Shown here piece by piece: positions 33,838 through 45,959 of a stretch of DNA of 64,000 nucleotides. The DNA is from Capsaspora owczarzaki ATCC 30864 (Eukaryota > Opisthokonta > Filasterea): contig NW_011887293.1 of NCBI RefSeq assembly GCF_000151315.2, positions 1,619,208 to 1,683,207 on the forward strand, given 5' to 3'. The position numbers and the translations under genes are program-made. Position 1 is the first letter of the stretch; every line of letters begins with the position of its first letter. The notes beneath the pieces were generated by a model. That model made no database searches, was not told the DNA's origin, and saw only the letters and a list, made by a program, of their open reading frames with translations.

Positions 33838-36359
33838 TTAGATGGCTCGCGCAGCTGCCAGTCGCTGCTTCAGCGTGTTGAACAAGTCGACTTGCGTTGC
33901 AATGTCGAGAGCCGCAATGCTGGACAGAATGCGAGCAGGGTCTTGCGGGTGAATGTGCACAAAGCTGGAAAGGTACACGTACGCAAAGGTGGCCATGAGG
34001 AACTGGCAGTCAAAGCGGTCAGTGATGCCACCGTGGCCAGGAATGAGGTCGGCAAAGTCCTGGTGAGAGGGAGGGGAGAAGGTGAGTTTGGGTGCAACAC
34101 AAAAAAAACACAAAAAAAATGAAATCCAAAAGTGCAAAACGCACCTTAATCTTGAACGCGCGCTTAAAGCCACTGGCAAAGAAGCCGCCGAAGGGAGCGA
34201 CGATGGAAGCAAAGGTTGACATGGAAAGCGAGTGCAGTTGGACGGGGTAGACGGCAACCGTGAAAGGAGTCAGGCCAACCTGTGAAAGAGCGGGAAGCCA
34301 AAGTAAGTGCGCGAAAAAAAAAAAAAAACAGCTCTCGTCCACGACATGATGGCCAGTTTCAAAAAGTCCTCACCAAGTCAAGGGGAATAGTGTAGTTTTG
34401 CAGCGTAAAGTACGGGCGCTGTTCGCATGGGCCGGTGAAGGGGCACGTGAAAAAGTCGTACTGAGCGAGGTAGTACGAAAGCTGCAAGCAACATAGAATC
34501 AAAGAAAAAAAGGCGCAGAAATCATGGTGAGCAGGGTGAGAACGATGCACATGTGAAGGATGCACTTTTCCAAATCTCTCCCGAGGGCTGTACCACAAAA
34601 CCGAAAATGTAGGTGGAGAAGAGCGCGCCGATAAAGCCCTCCCAGGTCTTCTTGGGGGACAGCTGGGTCAGACGGGTGCGGCCAAAGAAGAAGCCAAACA
34701 TGTAGGCCATCACATCGTTGCAGACAACCAGCGAGGCGGGCAGAATGAGCCAAACAAGACCCTCGAAAATGTTGAGCATGACCAGGTTGGACTGGGTCAC
34801 AATCAGAACAAGAATGATGTGGGTAAAGCCAAACTGGCCAAACTGGAACTTGTAGTGGCCCTTCTTCAACGTGGCGACGAACGAGACAAAGCCTAGGAAA
34901 GCGCGACAAAGGACATGCGAGTGAGATGAGGTTTTGCTTTTCGCTCTGGCAGCCGAGCGCCCAGCCTGTTTCATGGCAACATCAATGATGAGGGCGGCAT
35001 GGATGGCACGTACCGAGCATGTACAGGGAGAATGAAATCAGCTCGTGGTGGCGAGCCATCGAGTGCAGGATGGGCGACGCGTCAACAACCTCGTAGTACT
35101 GCTTGAAGAGCGTTCCGCCGTACAAGTAGTAGTTGGTGGCAAAGAGGAAGAACCAGTTGAGCACTCGGAACCATGGGAGCTTCTTTTCCTTGTAGGGCAC
35201 GTAGTTGATGGCAACAATTTCCTTGAACGAGAGTATTTGGATGATCATGACCTGAGTTGGTGCCCCGACCGTCAACGTAGAAAGATCAAACAGAAGACAA
35301 GGTCAATGACAGGTTAGGACGATAAAGTACCGTTGGCTTGCATCAAATGCGGCGCAACAAAACCAATTCAACGACAACGTAACGTACAAGAACGGTCAGA
35401 GCAAAGTGGCCGAGTTGGACGATGCCGCAGAATGCAAAGATCATAATCCAAGTAAAGATGCCACGAATGGCCCTGTTTGTTATTGTTTTGTGGTGTCAAG
35501 CAAGTGCAATACGACAACAGGCATGATGAATGAACCACAGTCTCAATGAGTGAGATTGACGTTGGCGAGATCTAAATGCTCACCAGTTGATCCAGCGGCT
35601 CTGGGGTTGCGCCTCGGCCACTGCGCCCTCTGCACCAGCAGGAGCACCAGCACCAGCACCAGCAGAACCTGTGCTCTGTGCGGCGGCGGTGGAATGGTTG
35701 CCACCGTTCGGGGATGACGTGGTGGAATGGCCATTGCCGTCCTGACCCTGGCAACGCAGACGCCCGACCCACCAAACACAGCAGACAAGGTACAGATGAG
35801 TACAAAAACAAGCCAGTTCAATGTTTGTGGTCGATGCAAAAGTGAGCGAAAAAGCGACGCAAAACGAGCGCTGAATAGAAACTTAAAAAATAAAAAATAA
35901 AATAAAAGAAAATATTAAAAAAGGCGCTTTTGCAATGGAGTTCCATACAAAAAAAAATGAAAAAAATAAAATAAAATAAAATAAAAAAAAGAGCGCCAAA
36001 GAACCAACCAGACACTCTGAACGCTGGTGGGGTCGACTCGAAGAAAACGTCAATGCACTGGAAGAGAGAGGAGATTCTTGCCAGACAAACCCCCACAAAA
36101 CGCAGCCGTTAGCAAGCTGCAGCGCAGTTCACAAACGCAGGTCAAGCTTTTCAAAATAAAAAAAATCGAGTTTGTTCGACTTTGTTCGACTTTTTTTGAG
36201 GTTGATCTCCGACTTTTGATGGAGGAGGATGAGTGTATGTTGTGCGTATCGACATTAGAGATGTTTGGAAGTGAAGTTGGGTAGAGTGGCTGGAGCACTG
36301 ACCGGCTTTTTGCCCTGCGAATGACGCTGCCGAACGGCGTTCTGCCCGCCAGAAGACAT
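33838..36359 (-). CDS. CDS1: Phosphatidate cytidylyltransferase (CDP-diacylglycerol synthase)
   Basis: ER membrane enzyme: CTP + phosphatidate to CDP-diacylglycerol, precursor of phosphatidylinositol and cardiolipin. Exons: 36359-36303, 35747-35584, 35472-35388, 35251-35014, 34892-34594, 34481-34374, 34279-34145, 34059-33838; 435 aa (human CDS2 445). The N-terminus is soluble and Gly/Ser/Ala-rich; the remainder has many hydrophobic segments. The conserved loop [16 protein letters not shown] is seen. The family signature [26 protein letters not shown] is assembled across the last splice, confirming that junction. The tail after MATFAYVY is amphipathic, as in animal enzymes. Intron 1 is long (555 bases) with A/T-rich filler. 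Confidence 0.96.
35748..36302 (-). other. Long first intron of CDS1
   Basis: 555 bases, GT-AG, following a 19-codon first exon. Carries AAATA-type repeats (about 35885-35990 on the plus strand). No coding signal. Confidence 0.6.
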
Positions 36360-36731
36360 TCTGGAAGTGAGGTGGGAAAAAAAGGAGACTGGATTTGGAT
36401 TTGAAATCTGAGAAAACTAGTCCTTTCGTAAACAAACGCAAAACGTAGACGGTTCGCGTTGAGAGAATCAAGAGTACTTCAAGCATACGAAATAACACAC
36501 AAAACGAGCAGCACAAAAGCTCAGATTAGTGAATTGCGAAACGGAAAATGAGGACGATGCAAACACGAAACACAACAATGACAACAACGGTTACGATATA
36601 AGATGGGTTAATAGATGAGAAACCGAAACGAAAAAGCGTTAGACCAACAAAAAAAAAACAGAATCTAGAAAATCTAAGACGAATCGGCAAACACAGACAC
36701 GTTGCCTAAAGAGAATAAACTATCGCATAGT
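36360..36731. other. Spacer between CDS1 start and 7TM gene stop
   Basis: 372 bases between two same-strand genes. A-rich, no coding signal; CDS1 promoter and 7TM 3' region. Confidence 0.4.
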
Positions 36732-39190
36732 TTATGCTTCTTCATTCGACTCCTCAAAGGTGCCTTCTTGCGGGAGAACAACGGAAAACTCGTGCTGGGA
36801 GAGCCGGACTTCAAACTCGGTACCGTCTGTTCCGCTCGTTATTCCCTCGGATGGCTGCCTCGAAGAGCTGTCCGATCGATGTGAGATTGGTTTCTTGGAT
36901 GACGAGTCTGCAATGCACGAATCGAGCGATGAGAGAAAAACAAACCTTCCTTAAACGAGCAACACAAAATGGAGAAACAAACAAATCGGGGATCAATCTT
37001 ACGATGCTTTTTGCCGCTCGCACTATTCTGCTTGCTGCTACTGGAACTCGGATGGTAGTCCTTCTCGGCATTAAACTTGGCGAGCGTGGCATCAGGGTCA
37101 AAGTATCTGCGCAAAATCATCCAATCGAGTCATCCTGTGTTTTTGCAAAAGTAGCAGCCCGGTGAACATTGCCTTACCGACCAACGATCGTCGGGCCAAT
37201 GATGAGCCAGTACGATAGATTCAGCATGACCAGGATGATGGCGACGCAAAGAACGCGTCCCCAGACTTTGTTGTGCCAACTCATGACCGTGACAAATCCG
37301 TAGACGATGGTTCCCGTCACAATGCACCAGAAGGCGAATTTCGTCTCGCGGAATTCGTTCAAAAACTTGCGAATGTTGCGCAGCTTGTACATCAAGACCT
37401 GAGAGAACCCAGCAAAACAGCAAAAGGACCCAATGAGAAGGCAAGACGAGAGAAAGCAACAAACGAGCCAAATTTCATCTTCCGTCGAGCTTTACCACAG
37501 GAGGGACCAAATAGACAAAGCAAAGCGCGACAAGCATGTACAGCGCCCACGAGTCCATCAAGCACATTTCGACATTGACGCCCGCTGAGGTGGGTTGGGA
37601 CACGACTGGCGTTGCGTTGAGCGCTGCCAAAAAAAAAAAAAAAAAAAAAACGTTTCAGAATGCGTAATGTTTTGATCAGCAGCGTCAAACTCGGCAAGCG
37701 TGTGCGTACCTGTCGCAATGGTGGCGAAAATAAAGTAGGGAGCGCACAGGGCCGCCAGTCTGGCATACATCCACAGGCGAGGGTTCTTGATGTTCATGCG
37801 CATGTTGGTGACAATCAAGATGGCGTAGAGCCGATACATTCGGAGAATGATGCAGCCAAGCCATAGCAGTGCTCCGAAGGCGAATTGAATCCACTGCGCC
37901 CAGTCCAAAGCAGCAAGACGAACGAACAACATCGGATGAGGTCAAGGCGAGGGCGGGGGAAAGGGGTACGAACAAATTCTGATGGACTTACGAATTGCCA
38001 AAAGTTACACAACAGCATGGCCCCGACTTGTGGAACAGCTCGCGTTGCGCTTATTGAGTAAAGTGATGTGATGTTCGCATTGCACGGAAAAAATCAATCA
38101 AATGAGTCATGTCAAGAGTTCAAGCAACGTGGCTTGCGAATAACATCCAAACGTGGTTCCACAAATTTGTCTCTCTTGGTGAGTTTTTACCTGTACGCGC
38201 CGATCAGCCAAATCCAGCCAGCTGTAACAACAAGGGAAATCAAAAGCAATCAAGCCAAATGAACAGATACAGCACGGGGGAGGTGAGCATCGAATAGAGA
38301 CGTTGGTGTGGTGTGGTGTGGTTTCGTTGTCAGGCGTGTGGCTGGAATTGGTTAAACAAAAATTGGGTCGTCGATTCCGAATGTGTCATCTCCGATGCGC
38401 CGCACGCGCATGAAGACAAAGACGAGCGTGCGTAGCGTGTACAAATCCGCCTCGTCTGTCCCCCTTCGCACTCTAGACACACAGTCATCGTGTTAGATAC
38501 GCAGTCCACTGAAACTGCATTGAACAAGTAAATAAAAGCAAAATAAAATCAAAAGCCGTTTTTGAAAATCATGTCGAACCCAATAAACAAAGACGGCATT
38601 TTCATTTCCGGCCGACCAGCCGACAGACACGCACAGTCACCGCCCCGCTCAGCGTCGCTCCCCACCCATCCCCCCATCGCAGCCTCACTCGAGCAAAGCG
38701 GCTCACTAACGCGGCCAACACCCTGCCCCCCTTTCCCCCGGGGGTCCAAGAGCGGGTTGAAGCGGGTCTCCCTGCTCGACGCAAACCAAATAAGCAATTG
38801 GGAATGGCACAAATTTAACGTATAAATTGGCTTTCACCGACGGATGTCCCAACTCTCACAAATGAGCGACAAGCCCATTGTGTGGCCCCCACTTCGGCGA
38901 GTGCGCATCACAGCCATGCATCCATCCATGCAAGCGTCACTCGACTTGGACAACAGCGTGGTGCATAGTATGGGAGGGGGGGAGGCAAAACGACAAAAAA
39001 ACGCACTGGCGGCTGAGAGCAGCAGGAAATCGAGCTGCTTTGCGCGGATGGGCGGCCACTTGCGCCAGTAAACCAGGTAGCATGCTGCAGCCAGATTGAC
39101 CAGAAAGTTCACGATAGTGACGCCGTACAGTCCCCATTCTGCCGCGAATGGCGAGCCGTCCAGATTAAAGTCAACGATCAACTCAGACAT
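36732..39190 (-). CDS. Seven-transmembrane receptor-like protein (RGS-linked GPCR type, no RGS domain)
   Basis: Exons: 39190-39007, 38221-38191, 38049-37992, 37893-37710, 37623-37496, 37398-37178, 37106-37003, 36907-36732; 361 aa, every junction in phase. Seven hydrophobic helices can be counted: ~18-43 (GVTIVNFLVNLAAACYLV), ~53-72 (FLLLSAATGWIWLIGAY), ~92-115 (FGALLWLGCIILRMYRLYAI), ~130-150, ~170-195, ~215-232 and ~242-262. The PPIRAK loop after helix 1, CxxFWQFW before helix 3 and the EFRE segment after helix 5 resemble the RGS-linked 7TM receptors of protists and plants, but the ~90-residue tail is Ser/Glu-rich with no RGS domain. No signal peptide. Ligand unknown. The 31-nt exon 2 is unusually small; intron 1 is 785 bases. 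Confidence 0.82.
38222..39006 (-). other. 785-base intron 1 of the 7TM gene with a coding-like segment
   Basis: Inside this intron, minus strand, about 38468-38352 reads DEADLYTLRTLVFVFMRVRR then IGDDTFGIDDPIFV and a stop. It follows a CAG acceptor-like site in a phase that could join exon 1. It could be an alternative last exon, a nested gene fragment or chance. The remainder of the intron has no coding signal. Confidence 0.4.
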
Positions 39191-39391
39191 GCACACACGA
39201 TTTTGAAAAAAAAAAAACTGGAAAAAAAAAAACTGGCGATTGGTGTTACAATTTGGAAATCACAACCATAGAAGATCCACTATGAGCATACGCAATACTG
39301 AATGTGTTAACATGGCAAGTACCGGAGGGGTTGTTGGACTTTGTACATTTTGTCAAGAGGTCAGTCACTTTCGTCATTCAACTTGTCTTTG

Positions 39392-40386
39392 ATGGATTCG
39401 TTCGGCGCGACGGCCGAGTCACTCGCGCTCGATCTCTTCTCTCATGTAAGAGTCATCACTCTTGGCGTTCATGACCCCGCTCGTTGGTTGTGTGTGTGGT
39501 TTGGCTTTCCGCGCGGGCTAGGAGTATCGCTGATGCTGACGACTGGTTCAATCGTTTTCTGCTCCAAATTTCAATCCAGTCCCAGGTCTGGGTCACCGGC
39601 GTCACTGCCGCCACGCTCGTCTATCGCAGAGATGTCGAAACGGGCGTCTTTGTCGCCGGCGCGCTGTCCTGCGCAATCCTTGGTAAGCACAGGATTCAGC
39701 GAGCGATTTTCGATCCAAGGTTACGTACATTCTGCATGCTGCAGTAGGAGCTCTGACTTGAACACCCCACACTTTTGCCGTTGTCGTTTGTTGGGTTTAT
39801 GCACACAGGCCGATTCCTCAAAAACTACTTCAAGCAATCCAGACCGCACGTCTCGCCCAAGGCGCACGATTACGGAATGCCAAGCTCGCACGCCATGACG
39901 ATCGCCTTCTTTGGCACACATCTCGCGCTGACCGCTGGACTGCGCATGGGTCCGTATCCGCAGCCCGTGGCGTTGCACTTTGCTGGTGTCCGAGCAGCGA
40001 CAGTGGTCATGCCAATCCAGCGCGTCGTGCATGAAGTCTCCACCCTGCTGAGCGATCGCGCCGCGCATTCGGCCCCAGCCGCGACCGCTGCTGCTTCGCA
40101 CTCGTCGTCCGCTCAAGGCATTGCTGCGGATGTGCACAAGTCCGTCATGACGGCAGCCCGCACCGCCATGCCAATCGAGCATCGCGGATTTGAGCGCGTC
40201 TACGCCACTCAAGCGCTTGTTCTCGGTCTTTCGTCCGCCATTGCTTGGTCGCGAGTTCGCTTGCGCTATCACACGACCGCACAAGTGCTTGCAGGCGTTG
40301 GTGTTGGTGTTGGGTATGCGCTCTTGTGGTTCCGGCTGTCGCACACCTTTATCATTCCGTTTGTTGCCAATCTGCTTTCGCAGTAA
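39392..40386 (+). CDS. DOLPP1: Dolichyl-diphosphatase-like PAP2 phosphatase
   Basis: Membrane phosphatase that recycles dolichyl diphosphate to dolichyl phosphate for N-glycosylation (ER). Exons: 39392-39445, 39580-39682, 39809-40386; 244 aa (human 238). All three PAP2 phosphatase motifs are visible: KNYFKQSRP, then GMPSSHAM (PSxH), then SRVRLRYHTTAQVLAG with the catalytic His. Hydrophobic helices flank them, and an Ala/Ser-rich insert separates motifs 2 and 3. The intron 1 acceptor could also be six bases further on (GTC TGG instead of TCC CAG GTC TGG), in the same frame. PAP2 family and topology are clear; the dolichyl assignment rests on the GMPSSH/YHT pattern and size. Head to head with the 7TM gene, start codons 201 bases apart. 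Confidence 0.85.
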
Positions 40387-40854
40387 GGAAAAACGGTGGC
40401 GGGGGAAGGTTTCGGCTGACACTGTCGCTCTTTGTGTCTCAATCATGTGTGCTTTGAGCGGCCAGTTTTTGCTATGCAATCGTGACAATGTACATTTCTT
40501 GAACAAACAAACAAACAAACGAACGAAAAACAGAAAATCGAAACATCCAATTTTCAGCTGCTTTCTGCGACCAGAATTCTTCAGAATTCGGTGTCAAAAA
40601 GGGGTCTGTTTCTATTCTTCGACATGTCGCTGTTCTCCGCCTGTGATCAGCGCTCGGGCTGCGGGTCGATCTCGTCGCATGTTGTGCATGAGTTGCATGA
40701 TTTGCAGTCAATGCCAGCTTTTCCCGCCTTTTTTTTTTTTTTTTTCATTTAAATAGTTTCATTTTTTTTTCCCTCCAGTCTTCAATCCGTCCACAAACTC
40801 GCTCCATTCCAACAACAACAAGTCAAAACCAAACCCACCACACACGGATCGACA
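40387..40854. other. Spacer between DOLPP1 and LIG3
   Basis: 468 bases with a T run near 40728-40745 and an (ACAA)-type stretch near 40503-40520. No coding signal; 3' region of DOLPP1 and LIG3 leader. Confidence 0.4.
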
Positions 40855-41607
40855 ATGGCGTCAACAAAGACATCAGCAACACCCGCGTCGGCTGCTGGTG
40901 GCGCTGCTGCTCCGGCCGATGGCTCGGGCTTGTTCTACGACTTTCAGCAGCTCTGTCGCAAGCTGATCGCCGAGAGCAGCCACACGGGCAAGTCGCAGAT
41001 CATTGCGCGCCACCTCAAGTAAGCTCCTTTTCCTTTTTTCTTCTCCGACCCCCCATTGCATTGGGAGGGGGAGAGACGGTGGTGGGGGTGGCTCAGTGTC
41101 AGTCGTACGTCGCACACACAGAAATCCAATCTCTTCTCAGCCTCTCCGCTCGCACCATGACTAACCACCAAAATTCCCTCAAAAACGTACCCCTGCGTAG
41201 ATCCTTCGGAGGAGACACGTATCTCGTGCTCAAGTTCCTGCTCGCGAGGTCGGACAAGCGCGTGTACAATCTGCGCGAAAAGTCGCTCGTCAAGGTCATC
41301 TGCCCAGTCCTCGCATGCGACTTGGAGGACATGGTCCAGGATCTGGAGCAAGGCGATGTCTCGGAGACGGTGCGCAAGTTTTACGCATCGTACGGCGAGC
41401 CCAAGAAGCGCAGCACATTTACGCTGCGGGAGGTCGATCAGTTCCTGGATCAGTTCACTGCGGTTCGGCAAGAGAACGACCAGGCCAAAATCTTTACCAA
41501 GATCATGAAGCGAGCCACCGAATGGGACATGAAGGTGTGTAAGAGGTCTGTGGGAAGTGTTGGCTTGTTGGCTTTGCGGATGGATGATTCGTTCTGGTTG
41601 GTTTTGC

Positions 41608-41638
<31 letters not shown>

Positions 41639-44600
41639 TGTGCTCTGACTTTGCTCTGTTTGTTTTCTGAGCAGTACATTATCATGCTGATCGATCACGA
41701 CCTGCGACAAGTCAACGCTGGTCCAAAGATCGTGCTGGATGGCTTCCATCGCCAAGCGTACGACCAGTTCAAAGTCAACAACAATCTCGCCTTTATCGTC
41801 AAGAAGATTCTCAACATCAACGGTGGCGGCGGCGACGACGACGGAGAAGATGATGATGATGGCAACACCAGTGCTGCTGCTGCTGCTGCTCCAGCGAACG
41901 ACGACGGCAACGACCAGGGCGGTGATGACGATGATGAGGAAGAGGAGGACGACGACGACGACAAGCCACGCTCCAAAAACGCTGGTGCCAAAAACGCCGG
42001 TGCCGCCAAAAAGACGGCTGCTGGTGGCAAGTTGGACTTTTTCGAGCTCAACGCGCCCATCAAGCCCATGCTTGCACGGCCTGCGGCGTCCATCAAGGAC
42101 GCCATCACCCGCTGCCCGAACGGCGCCCTCGTCGAAATCAAGTACGACGGCGAACGCATCCAAATCCACAAGGATGGCCCCAAGTTCACCTTTTACTCGC
42201 GCTCCCTCAAGTCGGTGGCCGAGAGCAAGGTGGGACCCGTGCGCCAGTCCGTGCCGCTTGCCACCTCGGCCCACTCGATCATTCTCGACTCTGAAATCCT
42301 GATGGTGGACAACAAGACGGGTGCGCCCCTGCCGTTCGGCACGCTCGGTGTTCACAAGCAGAAGGGCTTCCAGGATGCCTCGGTCTGCGTCGTCATTTTT
42401 GACATTCTCTACCTGAACGGCAAGTCGCAGCTGCACAAGTCCATGGCCGAGCGCCGCATGCTGCTGGAGCAGAACGTGACCCCGGTGAAGAATCGCGTGC
42501 TGCTCTCCGAGCTCCAGGTCATTCGCGAGGAGGAAGACCTTGGCGTCATGATGAACAAGATCATCAAGCAAGGCCTGGAAGGTCTGATGGTCAAGGACAT
42601 CGGTGGCCCCTACCATCCAGGCGCGCGCCATTGGATTAAAATTAAGAAAATGTACCTGGAGAATCTTGCCGACACGGTCGACTTGGTCTGCGTGGGCGGC
42701 TACTATGGCACTGGCAAGAAGGGTGGCATCATCAGCACCTTCCTCATGGCCACGTACGATGCTGCTACGCGCACCTGGCGCACCGTGGCCAAGGTTGCGA
42801 ACGGCTTCTCGGACGCGCGCTTGGCAGAGCTGCAGGACGAGATTGACATGGTCAAGATCCAGCGCGACCACGACCGTGTGCCCGACTGGCTCGAGTGCCA
42901 CCGCATGCACACGCCGGACATTGTGGTGCGCGACCCGAAGGCTGCGCCCGTCTGGGAGATTGGTGGTGCCGAGTTTTCAAAGTCGTCGCACCACACTGCG
43001 GGCGGGTACTCGATCCGCTTCCCCATCCTCGAGCGCGAGCGTGACGACAAGAACTGGAAAACGGCCACCAATCTGGAAGAGTTTCTCGACATGGTCAAAG
43101 GCGCCAAGCACATTGGCGAGGAAGACCAGGAGACGAGTGCCGCCTTTGCCAAGATTGCCAAAACCAAGAGCGCGTCTGCCAAAGAGCTTGAAAAGTTCCT
43201 TGACATGCGCGGAGTTCCTGTGAGCAAGGCCAGTGATGAGTCATCGTCGTCGGCATCGTCGTCGTCGTCGGCTGCGGCCCCGGCAACGGATGCTGCGGCT
43301 CCGAAGAGCTCGACGAAAAAGCCATCGCCAGCGATTACTTCTGCTGCGACGGCTGCTTCAGCATCATCGTCGTCGTCGTCGTCGTCATCTGCCGCTAAAT
43401 CTCGCAATGTTGCCAAGGTGGTTGACCAAGATGACCAGGATGACGAAGACGACGACGACGAGAGCTCTACCGCCAAGCCCAATGCTTCCTCCGCCTCCGT
43501 CAAGGAAGTCTCGGGTGATTTGCTCAACCCCTCGCATGGTGGTCGGTCGATGGTGGTGATTGCGCACTGCGTGGACGACTCTGGCAAGTGGGGCAGCCGC
43601 GGTCTTTTTGGCAAGATTTCGGCCAAATGGCCGAAGGTGGCGAGCGAAATGGTCAAATTCAAAAAGTCCCGCAAGAACTGCAATCTGGGCGATGTGCAGC
43701 TGGTTGAAGTGGAATCTGCCCCGGGCGCCAAGGTGGTTTTTGCGAGCCTGCTGTGTCTGGACTCGCAGCAGCGCGACAAGACTGGCGCCCCGGTGCTGGA
43801 ACTCGGCAAGTTGCGCAAGTGCGTCCAAGAGCTGGCCAAGTTTGTGACCAAGTCGGCGACGGACGCTGACTCGATTCCCCACATTCACATGGTCAAGATG
43901 GCCTCGGCAGGCACAGTGTGGGACGACGTCGTCAAGGTGCTCAAGTCGCACGGCGGCGCCAACGTTGAATACCGCGTTCATACGTCGTCGGCAAAAGAGG
44001 CCAAAGCCGCCGATGGTCAAGGTGCCGCTGCTGCTGCTGCTGCTCCTGCTGCTGCTCCTGCTGCTGCCAAGGCTGCTGCCAACGCTCCCAAAGCTGACAT
44101 GACCAACGAGGAAGACGACGAGGAACCTGCCGCTCCTCCAAAGACAACCCCTTTTCGCCCTCGACGCGTCGTTTCGTCGGATGCCTCAGTGTTGGCGTCC
44201 GAATCCGATGGTGCCGCCGCTCCAGCAACACCCAAGGTGAAGTCGGACACCAAGCCTGCTGCTGCTGCGTTGGCGCGAACTGCAACAATTGCCGTGCAGC
44301 CTGAACAGGAGGAGGATGCAGACCAAACCGATGAGGACTTGACGGATGCCGACTCCCCCTCGCCGTCCACGCGCCGACCCGTGAAGCGTCCGTACGAGAT
44401 GGACACGGACGATGAACTGGACGAGCTGGAGCGAGAGCAGCAACAGCAGAAGCCAGTCGCAGCCAAAGCCGCCAGCACCCCAGCACAGTCCAAGCGTGTG
44501 CGTGTTGATAGTGACCCTGTTGCTTCCGCTGCTTCTCCTGCTCGAAAGACGTCATCGACCGCATCGTCGAAAGCGACGGAGGCTCCTCCTCAGTTGACTC

Positions 44601-44713
44601 CCCGCCGCTCGTCAAAGCGCGCCGCATCTGATGACGCGACCGACACGACCCCGAAGCCCGTTGTCAAACGTGTGAGCACATTCAAGGATGATGATGCCAC
44701 CGATGAGGATTGA
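40855..44713 (+). CDS. LIG3: DNA ligase III with C-terminal macro domain
   Basis: ATP-dependent ligase of base-excision and single-strand-break repair, and of mitochondria in animals. Exons: 40855-41018, 41201-41534, 41675-44713; 1178 aa. DNA-binding domain ~25-225 (VYNLREKSLVKV, MVQDLEQGDVSETVRKF), carrying an acidic Asp/Gly insert. The catalytic core starts near residue 300: motif I EIKYDGERIQ with Lys322, ILDSEIL, EGLMVKD and the OB-fold end (VWEIGGAEFSKSSHHTA). This is clearly the LIG3 branch. After Ser/Ala linkers, ~775-940 is a macro domain (GDLLNPSHGG, AHCVDDSGKWGSRGLF) nearest the ALC1 type, which binds ADP-ribose. The tail is charged, with KKRA/KRP-type basic clusters that may act as nuclear signals. 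The N-terminal PARP-type zinc finger and C-terminal BRCT of vertebrate LIG3 are absent. A mitochondrial presequence is not evident. Confidence 0.95.
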
Positions 44714-44863
44714 AGTTGTCAGTAGTTTTTTGGTGTTGGTTTTTTTTTTTTTTAAGGGAATACAATTTGCATGAAACAAGGTGTACAATGACAGCAAAAG
44801 GATAGGATTGTAGCATCGCAGTACGCCACACTATTCTCAGCAGAACGCACCATCTGGCCACGC

Positions 44864-45346
44864 TCACCAGCTGGCCAGCTCGGCGAACTGCCTGTAGATT
44901 CCGACGAAACTTGCTCCGCCACTCGCAGAATGCGAATTTACTGTTGACGGAGCGTCTCCATGCCCAATCATCTCGGAAGACATCACAGCAATCATAAGGT
45001 CAGCGGTGCGTGAGTGTGGACTGCCATCGGGCAGACTAGCGAGTCGAGCGTTGTCGATCGACCCGAAGTCCGCTTGCCACTTGAACATTGAAATGTCCTC
45101 TTCAAAACACTCAAACTCGACACACACATTCACATCCAACCCCAAGCAAGTAACATGCGTTGTAGCATCTTTTTGTTGCACTTGCCGGCCAGCTGGCGTT
45201 GAACGACGAAGAAACTTTCAAACAAGAACAACGCGCCACTGTTTCACCTTTCAATCCCCCTCCCCGCCACCCATCAACAATGCATCGACTCCCATCTGTT
45301 GCAATTCGCAGTCATCGTCTCGTTCGTTCGTCTTCTCTTCCGCCAT
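44864..45346 (-). CDS. Small unknown protein, two exons
   Basis: Exons: 45346-45271 and 45192-44864; 134 aa. The inferred intron is 78 bases with GTGGC donor and CCAG acceptor, typical for this genome, and the phases fit. The protein starts MAEEKTNERDDDCELQQMG and continues with a Cys/Phe-rich central part (VEFECFEEDISMFKWQADF) and a Ser/Gly-rich region, ending FAELASW. I recognise no domain and see no membrane segment. Support is only an open frame, an intron of normal size and a sensible N-terminus, so this is a tentative gene. Convergent with LIG3 (stops 150 bases apart). Confidence 0.42.
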
Positions 45347-45959
45347 CCGCGGCGAGGTCACCTTTCTACCCCCAACTCTATGAAACAAGAAGCGTGCCAA
45401 GACCACATCTAAATCAAAAATTCCCGCCAAAAAAAAAAAAAAAAAGTTGGATGTATTTTTGTTTCGTTTTAAAGTTTTGAAGTCATACTGATTTCACCGA
45501 TCGCCGGTCAGGTTTTTATACTTGAATTTTTATTTTTAGTCATTTTTTTTTTCTCTGCTGTTTGACCTGTTTTTTTTCAGTTTTTTTTTTTTCAGTCTGT
45601 TTCCTCTTTTTTTTTTTTCTTTTTTTTTTCATTATTATAATCTCTGCGTTTTCTTTTTTTTGCATCTTCTCCCTCTTCCTCTCTCGCTCTCTCGCTCCCT
45701 CCCCTCCCTCCCTGTCTTCCTCCCGTTCGTTTCTTTTTTGCCCGCGTCTGTGCACAAAGGTTCGCTCTCTGCTTCTGGCTGCACACAAACGCAACTTCTT
45801 TTTTTCTTTTTTTTTTTCTTTTTTTTTTTTTTTTTGACGTCTTCTTCTTCTTCTTCTTCTTCTTCTTCTTCTTCTTCTTCTTTGGTCCAGTTTTGTCCCT
45901 CGCTTGCCCCCACATCGTGCAGACCCGCGCCTGACGATTGTCGTGGTTGTTGAATAGTG
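45347..45959. other. Divergent upstream region of the Gln/Ala-rich gene
   Basis: 613 bases, strongly pyrimidine-rich on the plus strand: T runs at about 45546-45650 and 45799-45835 and a CTT microsatellite at 45841-45882. Open frames here (poly-Lys/Glu or poly-Phe/Ser) are products of these repeats. Presumed promoter and leader of the downstream gene. Confidence 0.5.
45841..45882. repeat. CTT trinucleotide microsatellite
   Basis: About fourteen CTT units, 78 bases before the start codon of the Gln/Ala-rich gene. Confidence 0.95.

Noticed and set aside
38562-38825. 87-codon plus-strand frame within the 7TM intron region
   Set aside because: Pro/Ser-rich, no homology pattern, no splice logic; probably chance.
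42703-43884. 393-codon minus-strand frame inside LIG3
   Set aside because: Antisense of the ligase and macro domain; no independent support.
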